A stretch of DNA of 64,000 bases from assembly GCF_000379465.1 (NCBI RefSeq), contig NZ_KB905447.1, positions 124,001 through 188,000 of the forward strand, given 5' to 3'. The translations under genes were made by a program, and so were the position numbers. Below the pieces are notes generated by a model. It was not told the origin of the DNA and did not search any database. It was given only the letters and a program-made list of their open reading frames with translations. Positions 18,125-26,520 of this stretch are shown piece after piece; positions within the stretch are counted from its first letter, which is position 1; every line of letters begins with the position of its first letter. Source of the DNA: Sciscionella marina DSM 45152. Lineage in GTDB: Bacteria; Actinomycetota; Actinomycetes; Mycobacteriales; Pseudonocardiaceae.

Positions 18125-19648
18125 GTGATCGGGGCAGATGGTCGCCGGAGCGCGCGGCGTTCGGTGCAGGGTGGCATGATCGCGGTCGCGCTCGGCACGC
18201 TGTTGCTCGCCGTCGGATGCGGCGGGGGAGAGGAAGCCGAGGCCGCCGCGGCATCCCCGCAACATGATCAGCACGACGGCGTGCACGTTCCAGGACAGGG
18301 TCCGCGGCTGTCCGTCGACCGGCCACGGGACACGCTCAACATCGCGGGCGGTGGAACGGCCGCGCCGTACAACTACGCGCCGAGCGTCATGACGGACGGT
18401 GCCACCACCAGGATGTGGTGGTGCAGCCAGCTGCCGGACACCGGGCCGCCGGGTGACGACATCCTGTACGCGCAGGCCCCCGGTATCGATGGCCCGTACG
18501 GTTCGAACGGAGTGGCCGCGACGGCCGCGCTCTCCGGCAGCGGCGGGACCGCCTTCGACGCGAAGCACACCTGCGATCCCTCGGTCGTCCGGGTCGGCGG
18601 GACCTACTATATGTACTACACCGGGGCGGCGGGCGATAAGGCCCACGGCAACGCCATCGGGATGGCGAAGAGCACCGATGGGATGACCTGGCAGCGCAAC
18701 GGCGGGCCGATCGTACGGCCCTCGCTCGGCAACGACGGGCAGAACACCTACGGCGCGGGCCAGCCTTCGGCGCTGTACCTGGACGGCTGGTTCTACTTGC
18801 TCTACACCGACACCTCGAGCCGCTCGGCGGGGGACAACGGGGCGGGTCAGTTCGTGCTGCGGGCCAAGGATCCGACGTTCACCGAACAGGTGCAGATGCT
18901 CACCGGGTCCGGGTTCACCGACAAGGGCATGCTCGCACCGGGCAACGAGAAGAACCTGGTGGACGCGTTCTCCGCGGACTGGATGTTCTCCGACGCACTG
19001 GATGCTTTCGCCCTGGCGCACGAAACCAAGCACGGTACCGAGATCACCTTCTTCGACCGTGATCTGCGCAGCCAGCCCTATCAGCCGGTGCTGCTCACCG
19101 GGCCATGGCAGGAAGGGCCGGGCCTGGCCAGGCGCGGCGACGGGCACGCACCGGTCTCGACAACTGATCCCTGCTCCCGGGTACCGCTCGACGTGGTCCG
19201 CGCGACGGTCACCCCGAACGCGCCATCGAACCTGAGCCATTTCGGGCTGGATGTCACCGGTGTGCACGGCTGCGCCTCTCCGGGGCGCGCGCTCGGCCTG
19301 TTGCGCGGCTATGGAGTGCTTTCTCCGCAGCGGACCGTGTACCTCGTGGTGGACGGCGGCATCGTGCGGGTGGAACGGCGCTCCGTGGCCGAGGCACTCG
19401 CCCTCGGGGTGCTGGACACCCGGGTGTCCGCGCTGGACGGGGCACCGATGCTCGCCGACCTCGCTCCGGCCGCACCGGGCATCACCGCCACCGGGCGCCC
19501 GCTCGGCCTCATGCTCTCCGACGGGAAGCTCTGGCCGGTCGGCAAGGATGAGCTCGCGCGGCTGAACTCCTCACCCGTGCAGACCGTGTCCCCGGACCGG
19601 TGGGACGTCTACCCCTCGGGCAGCGACCTCTCCCGCTTGCGCGGCTGA
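18125..19648 (+). CDS. Predicted lipoprotein with beta-propeller (GH43/62-like) fold
   Basis: The 507-residue protein begins with a basic segment, a hydrophobic helix and a lipobox (LLAVGC), so it is probably exported and lipid-anchored. The mature part has repeated Trp/Tyr-rich strands such as TRMWWCSQLP, DPSVVRVGGTYYMYYTG, DGWFYLLYTD and FDRDLRSQPYQPVL. These resemble the blades of five-bladed beta-propeller glycosidases (GH43-like), with acidic residues at DPSVVR and in YAPSVMTDG. I cannot assign the full catalytic triad, so catalytic activity is uncertain; a sugar-binding or degrading role outside the cell is inference. Its 3' end overlaps the convergent membrane-protein gene by 40 bases. 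Confidence 0.7.
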   Translation: MIGADGRRSARRSVQGGMIAVALGTLLLAVGCGGGEEAEAAAASPQHDQHDGVHVPGQGPRLSVDRPRDTLNIAGGGTAAPYNYAPSVMTDGATTRMWWCSQLPDTGPPGDDILYAQAPGIDGPYGSNGVAATAALSGSGGTAFDAKHTCDPSVVRVGGTYYMYYTGAAGDKAHGNAIGMAKSTDGMTWQRNGGPIVRPSLGNDGQNTYGAGQPSALYLDGWFYLLYTDTSSRSAGDNGAGQFVLRAKDPTFTEQVQMLTGSGFTDKGMLAPGNEKNLVDAFSADWMFSDALDAFALAHETKHGTEITFFDRDLRSQPYQPVLLTGPWQEGPGLARRGDGHAPVSTTDPCSRVPLDVVRATVTPNAPSNLSHFGLDVTGVHGCASPGRALGLLRGYGVLSPQRTVYLVVDGGIVRVERRSVAEALALGVLDTRVSALDGAPMLADLAPAAPGITATGRPLGLMLSDGKLWPVGKDELARLNSSPVQTVSPDRWDVYPSGSDLSRLRG

Positions 19649-20052
19649 CGGCGGCGCAGCCCCTCGCGCCCGCCGACCAGCCTGCCGATCAGCATCCCCA
19701 GCCAGGAAGGCACGAGCACGAGCAGTCCGATGAACGGGGCGGGCCCGATCAGCGCCGGCCCGATCGCCCAGGCACCGGTGTTGTCCACGAACGCGGCCTG
19801 GCCGACCACCCCGAGCAAGGAGCCGAGGATGCCGGCGAGCAGGGCGGCCTTGAGCCACAGATAGTTGTCCCCGGTGTTGCCGAGCAGGTGGTCGATCGCC
19901 GCCCAGGCCATGGCGACCGCGCCGAGCAGGCACAGCCCGGCCACGGTCAGGGCCGCGGGAACGGAGCCGCCCACCGCGAGCTTGGCGTAAAGGGTCTGCA
20001 CGATTCCCCACAACACCGCGAGGTTCACCCCGCGAATCAACCAGCCACGCAT
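19609..20052 (-). CDS. Integral membrane protein, B-4DMT-like
   Basis: This 147-residue protein begins MRGWLIRGVNLAVLWGIVQ and has four hydrophobic segments with an NTGDNYLWLKAAL loop between the second and third. The N-terminus and four-helix size fit the actinobacterial B-4DMT family, assigned from recall of its pattern rather than a search. The internal ATG at 20052 is chosen because the sequence upstream of it is not membrane-like or conserved in style. It overlaps the convergent lipoprotein gene by 40 bases and is divergent from efp, 149 bases away. Substrate unknown. Confidence 0.65.
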   Translation of the reverse strand: MRGWLIRGVNLAVLWGIVQTLYAKLAVGGSVPAALTVAGLCLLGAVAMAWAAIDHLLGNTGDNYLWLKAALLAGILGSLLGVVGQAAFVDNTGAWAIGPALIGPAPFIGLLVLVPSWLGMLIGRLVGGREGLRRRQPRKRERSLPEG

Positions 20053-20201
20053 GACGCCAAGGCTAACCCCTCCGGGCCCACCAGGTAGCATTGATTGTCC
20101 TTCGAATACGCGGCGATCCAGTGCGGCGAACCGAGACCAGCGGCGATCCAAGGCTGATCCCAGGCTAGTGACGACTCAAGAACAGGAGCGAGACCACCAC
20201 C

Positions 20202-20765
20202 GTGGCCACAACCAATGACCTGAAGAACGGCCTCGTGCTCAACCTCGACGGCCAGCTCTGGTCCGTCGTGACCTTCCAGCACGTCAAACCCGGCAAGGGC
20301 GGCGCGTTCGTGCGCACCACGCTGAAGAACGTGCTGTCCGGCAAGGTCGTCGACAAGACCTTCAACGCGGGTACCAAGGTCGAGACCGCCAACGTCGACC
20401 GGCGCGACATGACCTACCTGTACTTCGACGGCTCCGACTACGTGTTCATGGATCCGGACACCTACGACCAGATCACCGTGCAGCCGGAGGTCGTCGGCGA
20501 TGCCGCGAACTACATGCTGGAGAACAGCACGGTGCTCGTCGCCAAGCACGATGAGAGCCCGCTGTACGTGGAGCTCCCGGGCTCGGTCGAACTCCTCATC
20601 GAGCACACCGACCCCGGGGTCCAGGGCGACCGCTCCACCGGCGGTTCGAAGCCCGCGAAGCTGCAGACCGGCGCGGAGATCCAGGTCCCGCTGTTCCTCA
20701 GCACCGGCGAGAAGGTCAAGGTCGACCCGCGGGATGGCCGCTACCTCGGCCGCGTGAACTCCTGA
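20202..20765 (+). CDS. efp: Translation elongation factor P
   Basis: EF-P relieves ribosome stalling at polyproline stretches. The 187-residue protein has the KOW-like N-domain with the tip loop [11 protein letters not shown], where the Lys at the loop tip is conserved, and the two OB domains with the C-terminal [16 protein letters not shown] and [12 protein letters not shown] signatures. No modification enzyme gene is nearby. The GTG start lies about 13 bases after AGGAG, a little far. nusB starts one base after its stop, so the two form an operon ended by the hairpins at 21244-21311. Confidence 0.97.
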   Translation: MATTNDLKNGLVLNLDGQLWSVVTFQHVKPGKGGAFVRTTLKNVLSGKVVDKTFNAGTKVETANVDRRDMTYLYFDGSDYVFMDPDTYDQITVQPEVVGDAANYMLENSTVLVAKHDESPLYVELPGSVELLIEHTDPGVQGDRSTGGSKPAKLQTGAEIQVPLFLSTGEKVKVDPRDGRYLGRVNS

Positions 20766-20766
20766 G

Positions 20767-21225
20767 ATGGCTGATTCCGAGGGTTCCGGGAACAAACGGC
20801 ACGGCGCGGGCGCCCGCAACAAGGCGCGCAAGCGTGCCGTCGACGTGCTCTACGAAGCGGAGGCGCGCGAGCTCGATCCCGTCACGCTGATCGCCGAGCG
20901 CGTCGGCTCCACGGATGTGCCACCGGTCAACGACTACACGGTGGCCCTTGTCGAGGGGATCCAGGCGAATCTGGCCCGGATCGACGAACTGCTCGCCGAG
21001 CATTCGGAGGGGTGGACGGTCGAGCGCATGCCCGCGGTCGACCGCGCGCTGCTCCGGATGGGGCTGTACGAACTGCTGTGGGCTTCGGATGTGCCGGACG
21101 CGGTCGCCATCGACCAGGCCGTCGAGCTCGCGAAGGTGCTCTCCACCGACGACTCGCCGCGATTCGTCAACGGGGTGCTCGGGCGTATCCAGCTGATCGC
21201 CGACCAGCTGCGCGCCGTCCTGTGA
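20767..21225 (+). CDS. nusB: Transcription antitermination factor NusB
   Basis: NusB, with NusE (ribosomal protein S10), binds boxA RNA and promotes rRNA transcription antitermination. The 152-residue protein has a basic N-terminus with the ARNKARKRAVDVLYEAEAR helix and the conserved WTVERMPAVDRALLRMGLYELL and DDSPRFVNGVLGRI motifs. It lies immediately after efp and ends before two tandem hairpins that separate it from the convergent bldD. Confidence 0.96.
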   Translation: MADSEGSGNKRHGAGARNKARKRAVDVLYEAEARELDPVTLIAERVGSTDVPPVNDYTVALVEGIQANLARIDELLAEHSEGWTVERMPAVDRALLRMGLYELLWASDVPDAVAIDQAVELAKVLSTDDSPRFVNGVLGRIQLIADQLRAVL

Positions 21226-21243
21226 TTCACCCGAAGTAGGGGA

Positions 21244-21264
21244 CCGGGCACTATGTGTGCCCGG
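21244..21264 (+). terminator. First hairpin after nusB
   Basis: An 8-base perfect stem (CCGGGCAC with GTGCCCGG) and 5-base loop start 19 bases after the nusB stop. No T tract follows directly, so it may act together with the second hairpin. Confidence 0.55.
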
Positions 21265-21280
21265 CCGACGGCATACCAAT

Positions 21281-21311
21281 ACCGGCTTGGACTCGCGTGG
21301 TCCAAGCCGGT
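21281..21311. terminator. Strong bidirectional terminator between nusB and bldD
   Basis: A perfect 12-base stem (ACCGGCTTGGAC with GTCCAAGCCGGT) with a 7-base loop lies between the convergent nusB and bldD genes, only 7 bases from the bldD stop. Its symmetry and place suggest it stops transcription from both sides. Confidence 0.8.
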
Positions 21312-21317
21312 ACGTGG

Positions 21318-21806
21318 TTATTCGTCGTGCGCCGGGCGGGCCTCCGGGGGCAGCACGCCCCAGTCGATCAGCCGCTCGGTGAGCTCACCGGGTGCCATGT
21401 CGTAGATGATCGCGAGCGAGCGCAGGTCCTCGTTGCGGATGGAGAGCACCTTGCCGTTGTAGTCCCCGCGCTGGGCCTGGATGGTGGCCGCATACCGCGC
21501 GAGCGGGCCGACCTTCTCCACCGGCAGCTGCTGCAGCCGTTCCAGGTTGATCACGATCTTCGTCGCGGGCTCGGTCACGGCGGGGCTGCGGCCCTCCGGA
21601 AGCAGTTCGGCGACCGGGACTCCGTAGAAGTCCGCGAGCTCCGAGAGCTTCTGCACGGTCACAGCACGGTCGCCGCGCTCATACGAGCCGACGACGACCG
21701 CTTTCCACCGGCCCGCCGACTTCTGCTCGACACCATGCAGCGACAGGCCCTGCTGCTGGCGGATACCACGAAGTTTCGCACCGAGTGCTTTGGCGTACTC
21801 GCCCAT
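21318..21806 (-). CDS. bldD: Developmental master regulator BldD (c-di-GMP-responsive)
   Basis: BldD represses sporulation and antibiotic genes during growth and dimerises through a c-di-GMP tetramer. The 162-residue protein has an XRE-type N-domain ([21 protein letters not shown], then [18 protein letters not shown]) and a C-domain with the signature RGD (residues 113-115), eight residues, then RNED (124-127). This is the RGD-X8-RxxD c-di-GMP site known from the Streptomyces protein. The ATG at 21806 aligns with known BldD N-termini and has GGAG at good spacing; an ATG at 21821 would add five residues. The divergent intergenic region carries a close match to the BldD box, so autoregulation is likely. 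Confidence 0.95.
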   Translation of the reverse strand: MGEYAKALGAKLRGIRQQQGLSLHGVEQKSAGRWKAVVVGSYERGDRAVTVQKLSELADFYGVPVAELLPEGRSPAVTEPATKIVINLERLQQLPVEKVGPLARYAATIQAQRGDYNGKVLSIRNEDLRSLAIIYDMAPGELTERLIDWGVLPPEARPAHDE

Positions 21807-21868
21807 CTGGCGGTTCTCCATTCCCTACGTCCCCGGCGCCTCACGAGCGTCCACCGGGAGCTACCGTC

Positions 21869-21883
21869 AACACGCAGAGTAAT
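21869..21883. promoter_or_regulatory. Candidate BldD-binding box upstream of bldD
   Basis: The 15-base AACACGCAGAGTAAT matches eight of nine fixed positions of the BldD consensus as I recall it (nTnACnCwGnGTnAn); only the first T is replaced. A poorer candidate, GTTACCGAGTGTTGT, lies at 21885-21899. The site is 63 bases upstream of the chosen bldD start, a fitting place for the autorepression known in Streptomyces. Confidence 0.55.
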
Positions 21884-22034
21884 GGTTACCGAGTGTTGTC
21901 ACAACCGTCAAGCGTAATTCTTTTCGGGCGGATGCATAACTCCTGTCACCGGGATGCGCGGTTCAGTGCGCCGCCTGCTACGGTTCCACCAGCCGTTCGG
22001 GTGTTGCCCGTACGGGATTCGGACACCTTTAAGG

Positions 22035-22052
22035 CCCGTCCAGTGAGGCGGG
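22035..22052 (+). promoter_or_regulatory. PyrR-binding-type RNA hairpin overlapping the pyrR ribosome site
   Basis: In RNA the segment forms a CCCG/CGGG stem with a 10-base loop, UCCAGUGAGG, which is the conserved loop recognised by PyrR in Gram-positive bacteria. The GAAGGAG ribosome site follows directly and the GTG start of pyrR is 12 bases downstream. Binding of PyrR with UMP would be expected to shut off translation, as described for the mycobacterial pyr operon. No separate terminator is seen in the leader, so translational rather than attenuation control is inferred. Confidence 0.75.
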
Positions 22053-22063
22053 GAAGGAGTCAT

Positions 22064-22666
22064 GTGACGACACGCCGAGAAGGCGTGACGCCGGCCGAGG
22101 AACCAGAGGGTCAGCGAGTGCTGCTCGCCGAGGCCGATGTCGCGCGCACCATTGCCAGGATGGCCCATCAGGTCATCGAGAAGACCGCACCCGAAGAGGG
22201 CGCCCCGCCGGTCCTGCTCGGGATCCCGAGCAGGGGAGCGCCACTGGCCAGGCGACTGGCCGGGCGGATCGCCGAGTTCTCCGGGCAGACCGTGGACACC
22301 GGGATCGTCGACGTCACGCTCTACCGGGACGATCTGCGGCTGCGCCCGAACCGGCCGCTGGAACCGACCACGCTGCCCGAGGATGGTATCGACGGCAGGC
22401 TGGTCGTGCTCGTGGACGACGTGCTCTACTCCGGGCGCACCATTCGTGCCGCCCTCGACGCGCTGCGTGATCACGGCAGACCGAAGGCGATCCAGCTCGC
22501 GGTGCTCGTGGACCGCGGGCATCGTGAGGTGCCGATCCGCGCCGACTACGTCGGCAAGAACGTGCCCACATCCCGCGCGGAGGACATCGCCGTGCTGCTC
22601 ACCGAGACCGATGGAACCGACGGCGTGGTCCTGCGGCCCGCGCGGGAGGAGGGGGATCAGGGGTGA
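22064..22666 (+). CDS. pyrR: Pyrimidine operon regulator / uracil phosphoribosyltransferase PyrR
   Basis: PyrR binds pyr mRNA in response to UMP or PRPP and has weak uracil phosphoribosyltransferase activity. The 200-residue protein has the PRPP-binding motif [15 protein letters not shown] with the Asp pair at 118-119, the [14 protein letters not shown] region, and the [23 protein letters not shown]-terminal motif. The GTG start lies after GGGAAGGAG, itself adjacent to a PyrR-type RNA loop, so it probably controls its own translation. It leads the operon pyrR-pyrB-pyrC-PH protein-carA-carB-pyrF and is divergent from bldD. Confidence 0.95.
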   Translation: MTTRREGVTPAEEPEGQRVLLAEADVARTIARMAHQVIEKTAPEEGAPPVLLGIPSRGAPLARRLAGRIAEFSGQTVDTGIVDVTLYRDDLRLRPNRPLEPTTLPEDGIDGRLVVLVDDVLYSGRTIRAALDALRDHGRPKAIQLAVLVDRGHREVPIRADYVGKNVPTSRAEDIAVLLTETDGTDGVVLRPAREEGDQG

Positions 22667-23616
22667 CACACCTGCTTTCCGCCGAACATCTCGGCCGGGA
22701 CGACGCGGTGGCGATCCTGGACACCGCCGAGGAACTCAAGCGCACGCTGCTGCACCGGGAGGTGCGCAAGCTCCCCACGCTGCGCGGGCGGACCGTGGTC
22801 ACGATGTTCTACGAGAACTCCACCCGGACCCGGGTCTCCTTTGAGATCGCCGGGAAGTGGATGAGCGCGGATGTGATCAACGTGTCCGCGAGCGGTTCCT
22901 CGGTGAGCAAGGGCGAGTCGCTGCGGGACACCGCCGCCACGCTCGCCGCGGCCGGGGCCGACTGTGTGATCGTGCGCCATCCCGCCTCGGGCGCACCGCA
23001 GCGGATCGCCGGCTGGCTCGACGGGGTCAGCGTGATCAACGCGGGCGACGGCATGCACGAGCATCCGACCCAGGCCCTGCTGGACGCGGCGACCCTGCGG
23101 GAACGGCTCGGCGGGCTCGAGGGCAGACGGGTGCTGATCGTCGGCGACGTGCTGCACTCCCGGGTGGCCAGGTCCAATGTGCACCTGCTGCGCACCCTCG
23201 GCGCCGAGGTCACCCTGGTGGCGCCGCCGACCATGCTCCCCGACGGGATGGACCGCTGGCTCGACGAGGCCGAGGTCCCGGTCAGCTATGACCTGGACGC
23301 GGAACTGCCGGGCACCGACGCGGTGATGATGCTGCGGGTGCAGGCAGAACGGCTCGGCGGGGGCGGGGACTCGTCCGCGGGCTTCTTCCCGTCGACGCGG
23401 GAGTACTCGATCAGTTACGGGCTTTCCGAGGCCCGTGCCCGCCTGCTGCCCGAACACGCGGTGATCCTGCATCCCGGCCCGATGCTGCGCGGGATGGAGA
23501 TCGCCTCCTCGGTGGCGGACGCCCAGAACTCGGTGATCACCGAGCAGGTGCGCAACGGAGTGCACGTGCGCATGGCGGTGCTGTACCACCTGCTCGCATC
23601 GGAGGAGACGAAATGA
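22663..23616 (+). CDS. pyrB: Aspartate carbamoyltransferase catalytic subunit
   Basis: This enzyme condenses carbamoyl phosphate with aspartate, the committed step of pyrimidine synthesis. The 317-residue protein has the carbamoyl-phosphate motif [11 protein letters not shown] (Ser53-Thr56), the [12 protein letters not shown] loop and the LHPGPMLRG motif near the C-terminus. No pyrI regulatory subunit is encoded nearby, as usual in actinobacteria. The GTG start overlaps the pyrR stop, and its own stop overlaps the pyrC ATG. Confidence 0.96.
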   Translation: MTHLLSAEHLGRDDAVAILDTAEELKRTLLHREVRKLPTLRGRTVVTMFYENSTRTRVSFEIAGKWMSADVINVSASGSSVSKGESLRDTAATLAAAGADCVIVRHPASGAPQRIAGWLDGVSVINAGDGMHEHPTQALLDAATLRERLGGLEGRRVLIVGDVLHSRVARSNVHLLRTLGAEVTLVAPPTMLPDGMDRWLDEAEVPVSYDLDAELPGTDAVMMLRVQAERLGGGGDSSAGFFPSTREYSISYGLSEARARLLPEHAVILHPGPMLRGMEIASSVADAQNSVITEQVRNGVHVRMAVLYHLLASEETK

Positions 23617-24896
23617 GTTCGCTGTTCAAGGGGGTCCGCCCGTACGGCGAGGACCCGGTCGACATCCGCGTCGAGGGCGAGGTGATCACCGAGATCGGTA
23701 CCGGGCTCGAACCGGGCGAGGCGCAGGTCTACGAACGGGACGGGCTCGTCGCGCTCCCCGGGTTCGTCGATCTGCACACGCATCTGCGGGAACCGGGCCG
23801 CGAGGACACCGAGACGATCGAGTCCGGTTCGGCCGCGGCGGCACTGGGTGGCTACACGGCGGTGTTCGCGATGGCCAACACCGACCCGGTCGCGGACAAC
23901 GACCTGGTCGTGGAGCACGTACACCGGCGGGGCCAGGCGGTCGGACTGGTGGATGTCCAGCCGATCGGCGCGGTCACCGTCGGACTGCGCGGGGAACGGC
24001 TCGCCGAACTGGGGGCCATGGCGCGCAGCTCCGCCGGGGTCCGGGTGTTCTCCGACGACGGGCACTGTGTCGCCGATCCGCTGGTGATGCGCAGAGCGCT
24101 GGAGTACTCGAAAGGGCTCGGCGCGGTGATCGCCCAGCACGCCGAGGAACCCCGGCTCACCGTGGGCGCGCAGGCGCACGAGGGCGCGAACGCGGCACGG
24201 CTCGGGCTCGCGGGCTGGCCCGCGGCCGCCGAGGAGGTCATCCTGGCGCGCGACTGCCTGCTCGCCGGTCAGCTCGGCGCCCGGCTGCACGCCTGCCATG
24301 TCACCACCGAGGGCGGCGCGGATGTACTGCGCTGGGCCAAGGCCCGCGGGGTCGAGGTCAGCGGTGAGGTCACCCCGCACCACCTGCTGCTCACCGATGA
24401 GCGGCTGGCCGGCTACGACCCGGTGAACAAGGTCAACCCGCCGCTGCGGGAGGGCTCGGATGTGCGCGCGCTGCGCGAGGCGCTCGCCGAGGGGGTGCTC
24501 GACTGCGTGGCCACCGACCACGCCCCGCACGCAGTGCAGGACAAGGACTGTGAATGGTCGGGAGCGCGCCCGGGCATGCTCGGGCTGCAGACCGCGCTCT
24601 CGGTCGTGGTGGAGACGATGGTGCGCACCGGGCTGCTCGACTGGCGCGGGGTCGCCCGGGTGATGAGCGAGCGGCCCGCGGAGATCGGCGGACTGGCCGG
24701 GCACGGGCGGCCGATCGCGGTCGGCGAACCCGCGAACCTGGTGCTACTGGACGAATCGGCGGAGTGGACGGTGCGCGCGAGTGAGCTGGCCAGCATTGCG
24801 CACAACTCGCCGTATGACGGTATGCGGCTGCCTGGCACGGTTGTCACGACCGTGCTGCGCGGCACGGTGACCGCGGACGAAGGGAAACTCGCCTGA
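23613..24896 (+). CDS. pyrC: Dihydroorotase
   Basis: This zinc amidohydrolase cyclises carbamoyl aspartate to dihydroorotate. The 427-residue protein has the metal motif [13 protein letters not shown] (His55, His57), the substrate region [11 protein letters not shown], and the later [14 protein letters not shown] motif that supplies the catalytic Asp. It belongs to the class I type usual in actinobacteria. Its stop overlaps the ATG of the following PH-like gene (TGATG). Confidence 0.96.
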   Translation: MSSLFKGVRPYGEDPVDIRVEGEVITEIGTGLEPGEAQVYERDGLVALPGFVDLHTHLREPGREDTETIESGSAAAALGGYTAVFAMANTDPVADNDLVVEHVHRRGQAVGLVDVQPIGAVTVGLRGERLAELGAMARSSAGVRVFSDDGHCVADPLVMRRALEYSKGLGAVIAQHAEEPRLTVGAQAHEGANAARLGLAGWPAAAEEVILARDCLLAGQLGARLHACHVTTEGGADVLRWAKARGVEVSGEVTPHHLLLTDERLAGYDPVNKVNPPLREGSDVRALREALAEGVLDCVATDHAPHAVQDKDCEWSGARPGMLGLQTALSVVVETMVRTGLLDWRGVARVMSERPAEIGGLAGHGRPIAVGEPANLVLLDESAEWTVRASELASIAHNSPYDGMRLPGTVVTTVLRGTVTADEGKLA

Positions 24897-25402
24897 TGGA
24901 ACGGACGCTTTTGGTACTCGCGCTGCTCGCGTTCTGCGCGCTGTGCGCCGGTCTGATGTGGCTCGGTTTCCGCAACCGCCGCAAGCGCCAGGCCGATCTG
25001 CCCGCCCTCCCCGCGATGCCCGCCGAGCTAGACCGCACCGAGCGGCTCGACCCGATCGAGGGCGTGTACGTCTCGACCACGACCACCGAGAGCTGGCAGG
25101 ACCGGGTCGGGCAGGGCGATCTCGGATTCCGTTCCCGGGTCGCCGTGCACCTCTACGAACAGGGCGTGTACTTCGAACGGACCGGTGCCCACGAGCTCTG
25201 GATCCCGCGTTCGGCGATCGAACACGTGCGCACCGCCCGCGGCCTCGCGGGCAAGGTGATGGGCACCGAGAGCCTGCTGGTGTTCCGCTGGTCGGTGGAG
25301 GGAAGCACCTTCGACACCGGGGTGCTGGCCGACGATCCGGCCTGCTACTCGGCATGGCTGACCGCATTCGGCGGCGAACTGGCGAAAGGAGAACCGCGAT
25401 GA
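24896..25402 (+). CDS. Membrane-anchored PH-like protein of the pyr operon (Rv1382-type)
   Basis: This 168-residue protein has an N-terminal membrane helix (about residues 4-23), a basic patch (RNRRKRQ), a linker, and a beta-rich domain ending in an Ala-rich helix. The same kind of gene lies between pyrC and carA in Mycobacterium tuberculosis (Rv1382, annotated as an export or membrane protein with a PH-like domain). Its start overlaps the pyrC stop and its end overlaps the carA ATG, so it is fully embedded in pyrimidine expression. Its function is unknown. The strict conservation of this position suggests a link to the pathway or to membrane tethering of its enzymes. Confidence 0.8.
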   Translation: MERTLLVLALLAFCALCAGLMWLGFRNRRKRQADLPALPAMPAELDRTERLDPIEGVYVSTTTTESWQDRVGQGDLGFRSRVAVHLYEQGVYFERTGAHELWIPRSAIEHVRTARGLAGKVMGTESLLVFRWSVEGSTFDTGVLADDPACYSAWLTAFGGELAKGEPR

Positions 25403-26520
25403 CCGCGGCACTGGTGCTCGAGGACGGCCGGGTGTTCCGCGGCGAGTCGTTCGGGGCGAGTGGCAGCACGCTCGGTGAGGTCGTGTTCTGCACGGGGATG
25501 ACCGGATACCAGGAGACCCTGACCGATCCCTCGTATCACGGGCAGATCGTGGTTTCCACGGCCCCGCAGATCGGCAACACCGGATGGAACGGTGAGGACG
25601 ACGAGTCGGGCCGGATCCAGGTCGCCGGTTACGTGGTGCGGGATCCGTCCCGGCGCAGCTCGAACTGGCGGGCGAGCGGCTCGCTGGACGAGGCCCTGGA
25701 ACGGGACGGCGTCATCGGCCTCGCCGGAGTCGACACGAGGGCGCTGACCAGGCACATCCGCGAACGGGGCGCGATGCGGGCCGGGATCTTCTCCGGCGCG
25801 GCGCTCGCGGACGAGGACGCGATGGTGGCCCGGGTGCGCGAGGCACCGGCGATGGCCGGCGCGGACCTGGCCGGTGCGGTCTCCACACCCGAGCCCTATG
25901 TGGTCGGGGCCGACGGCGAACGCCGGTTCCGGGTGGCCGCGCTCGATCTCGGGATCAAGTCGAACACGCCGAGGATGATGGCGGCCCGCGGGATCGAGTC
26001 GCATGTGCTCCCGGTTTCCGCGAGCCTGAACCAGGTGCTCGCGGCGGAACCGGACGGGGTGTTCTTCTCCAACGGCCCCGGTGACCCGGCCACCCAGGAG
26101 CACTCGATCGAACTGGTGCGCTCGCTGCTCGAACGGCGGATTCCGCTGTTCGGGATCTGCTTCGGCAACCAGATCCTCGGGCGGGCGCTCGGCATGGGGA
26201 CCTACAAGATGACCTACGGGCACCGCGGGATCAACGTGCCGGTGGTGGACACCGCCAGCGGGCGGGTCTCGATCACCGCGCAGAACCACGGATTCGCGCT
26301 GGAGGGGGAACCGGGCGCGCCGTTCGGCACCCCGTTCGGCTCGGCCGTGGTCAGCCACGTCTGCCCGAACGACCAGACCGTGGAGGGGGTGCGCTGCCTC
26401 GAGGTGCCCGCGTTCTCGGTGCAGTACCACCCGGAGGCGGCCGCGGGACCGCACGATGCCGCCGTGTTGTTCGATGAGTTCACCGAGCTGATGGAGTCCC
26501 ACCGTGCCCAAGCGCACTGA
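25399..26520 (+). CDS. carA: Carbamoyl-phosphate synthase small (glutaminase) subunit
   Basis: This subunit releases ammonia from glutamine for carbamoyl phosphate synthesis. The 373-residue protein has the N-terminal [18 protein letters not shown] region and a class I amidotransferase domain with the nucleophile Cys254 in GICFGNQ and the His344/Glu346 pair in YHPEA. The ATG at 25399 gives the standard [15 protein letters not shown] start and overlaps the preceding stop by 4 bases. The 3' end overlaps carB by 17 bases. Confidence 0.96.
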   Translation: MTAALVLEDGRVFRGESFGASGSTLGEVVFCTGMTGYQETLTDPSYHGQIVVSTAPQIGNTGWNGEDDESGRIQVAGYVVRDPSRRSSNWRASGSLDEALERDGVIGLAGVDTRALTRHIRERGAMRAGIFSGAALADEDAMVARVREAPAMAGADLAGAVSTPEPYVVGADGERRFRVAALDLGIKSNTPRMMAARGIESHVLPVSASLNQVLAAEPDGVFFSNGPGDPATQEHSIELVRSLLERRIPLFGICFGNQILGRALGMGTYKMTYGHRGINVPVVDTASGRVSITAQNHGFALEGEPGAPFGTPFGSAVVSHVCPNDQTVEGVRCLEVPAFSVQYHPEAAAGPHDAAVLFDEFTELMESHRAQAH

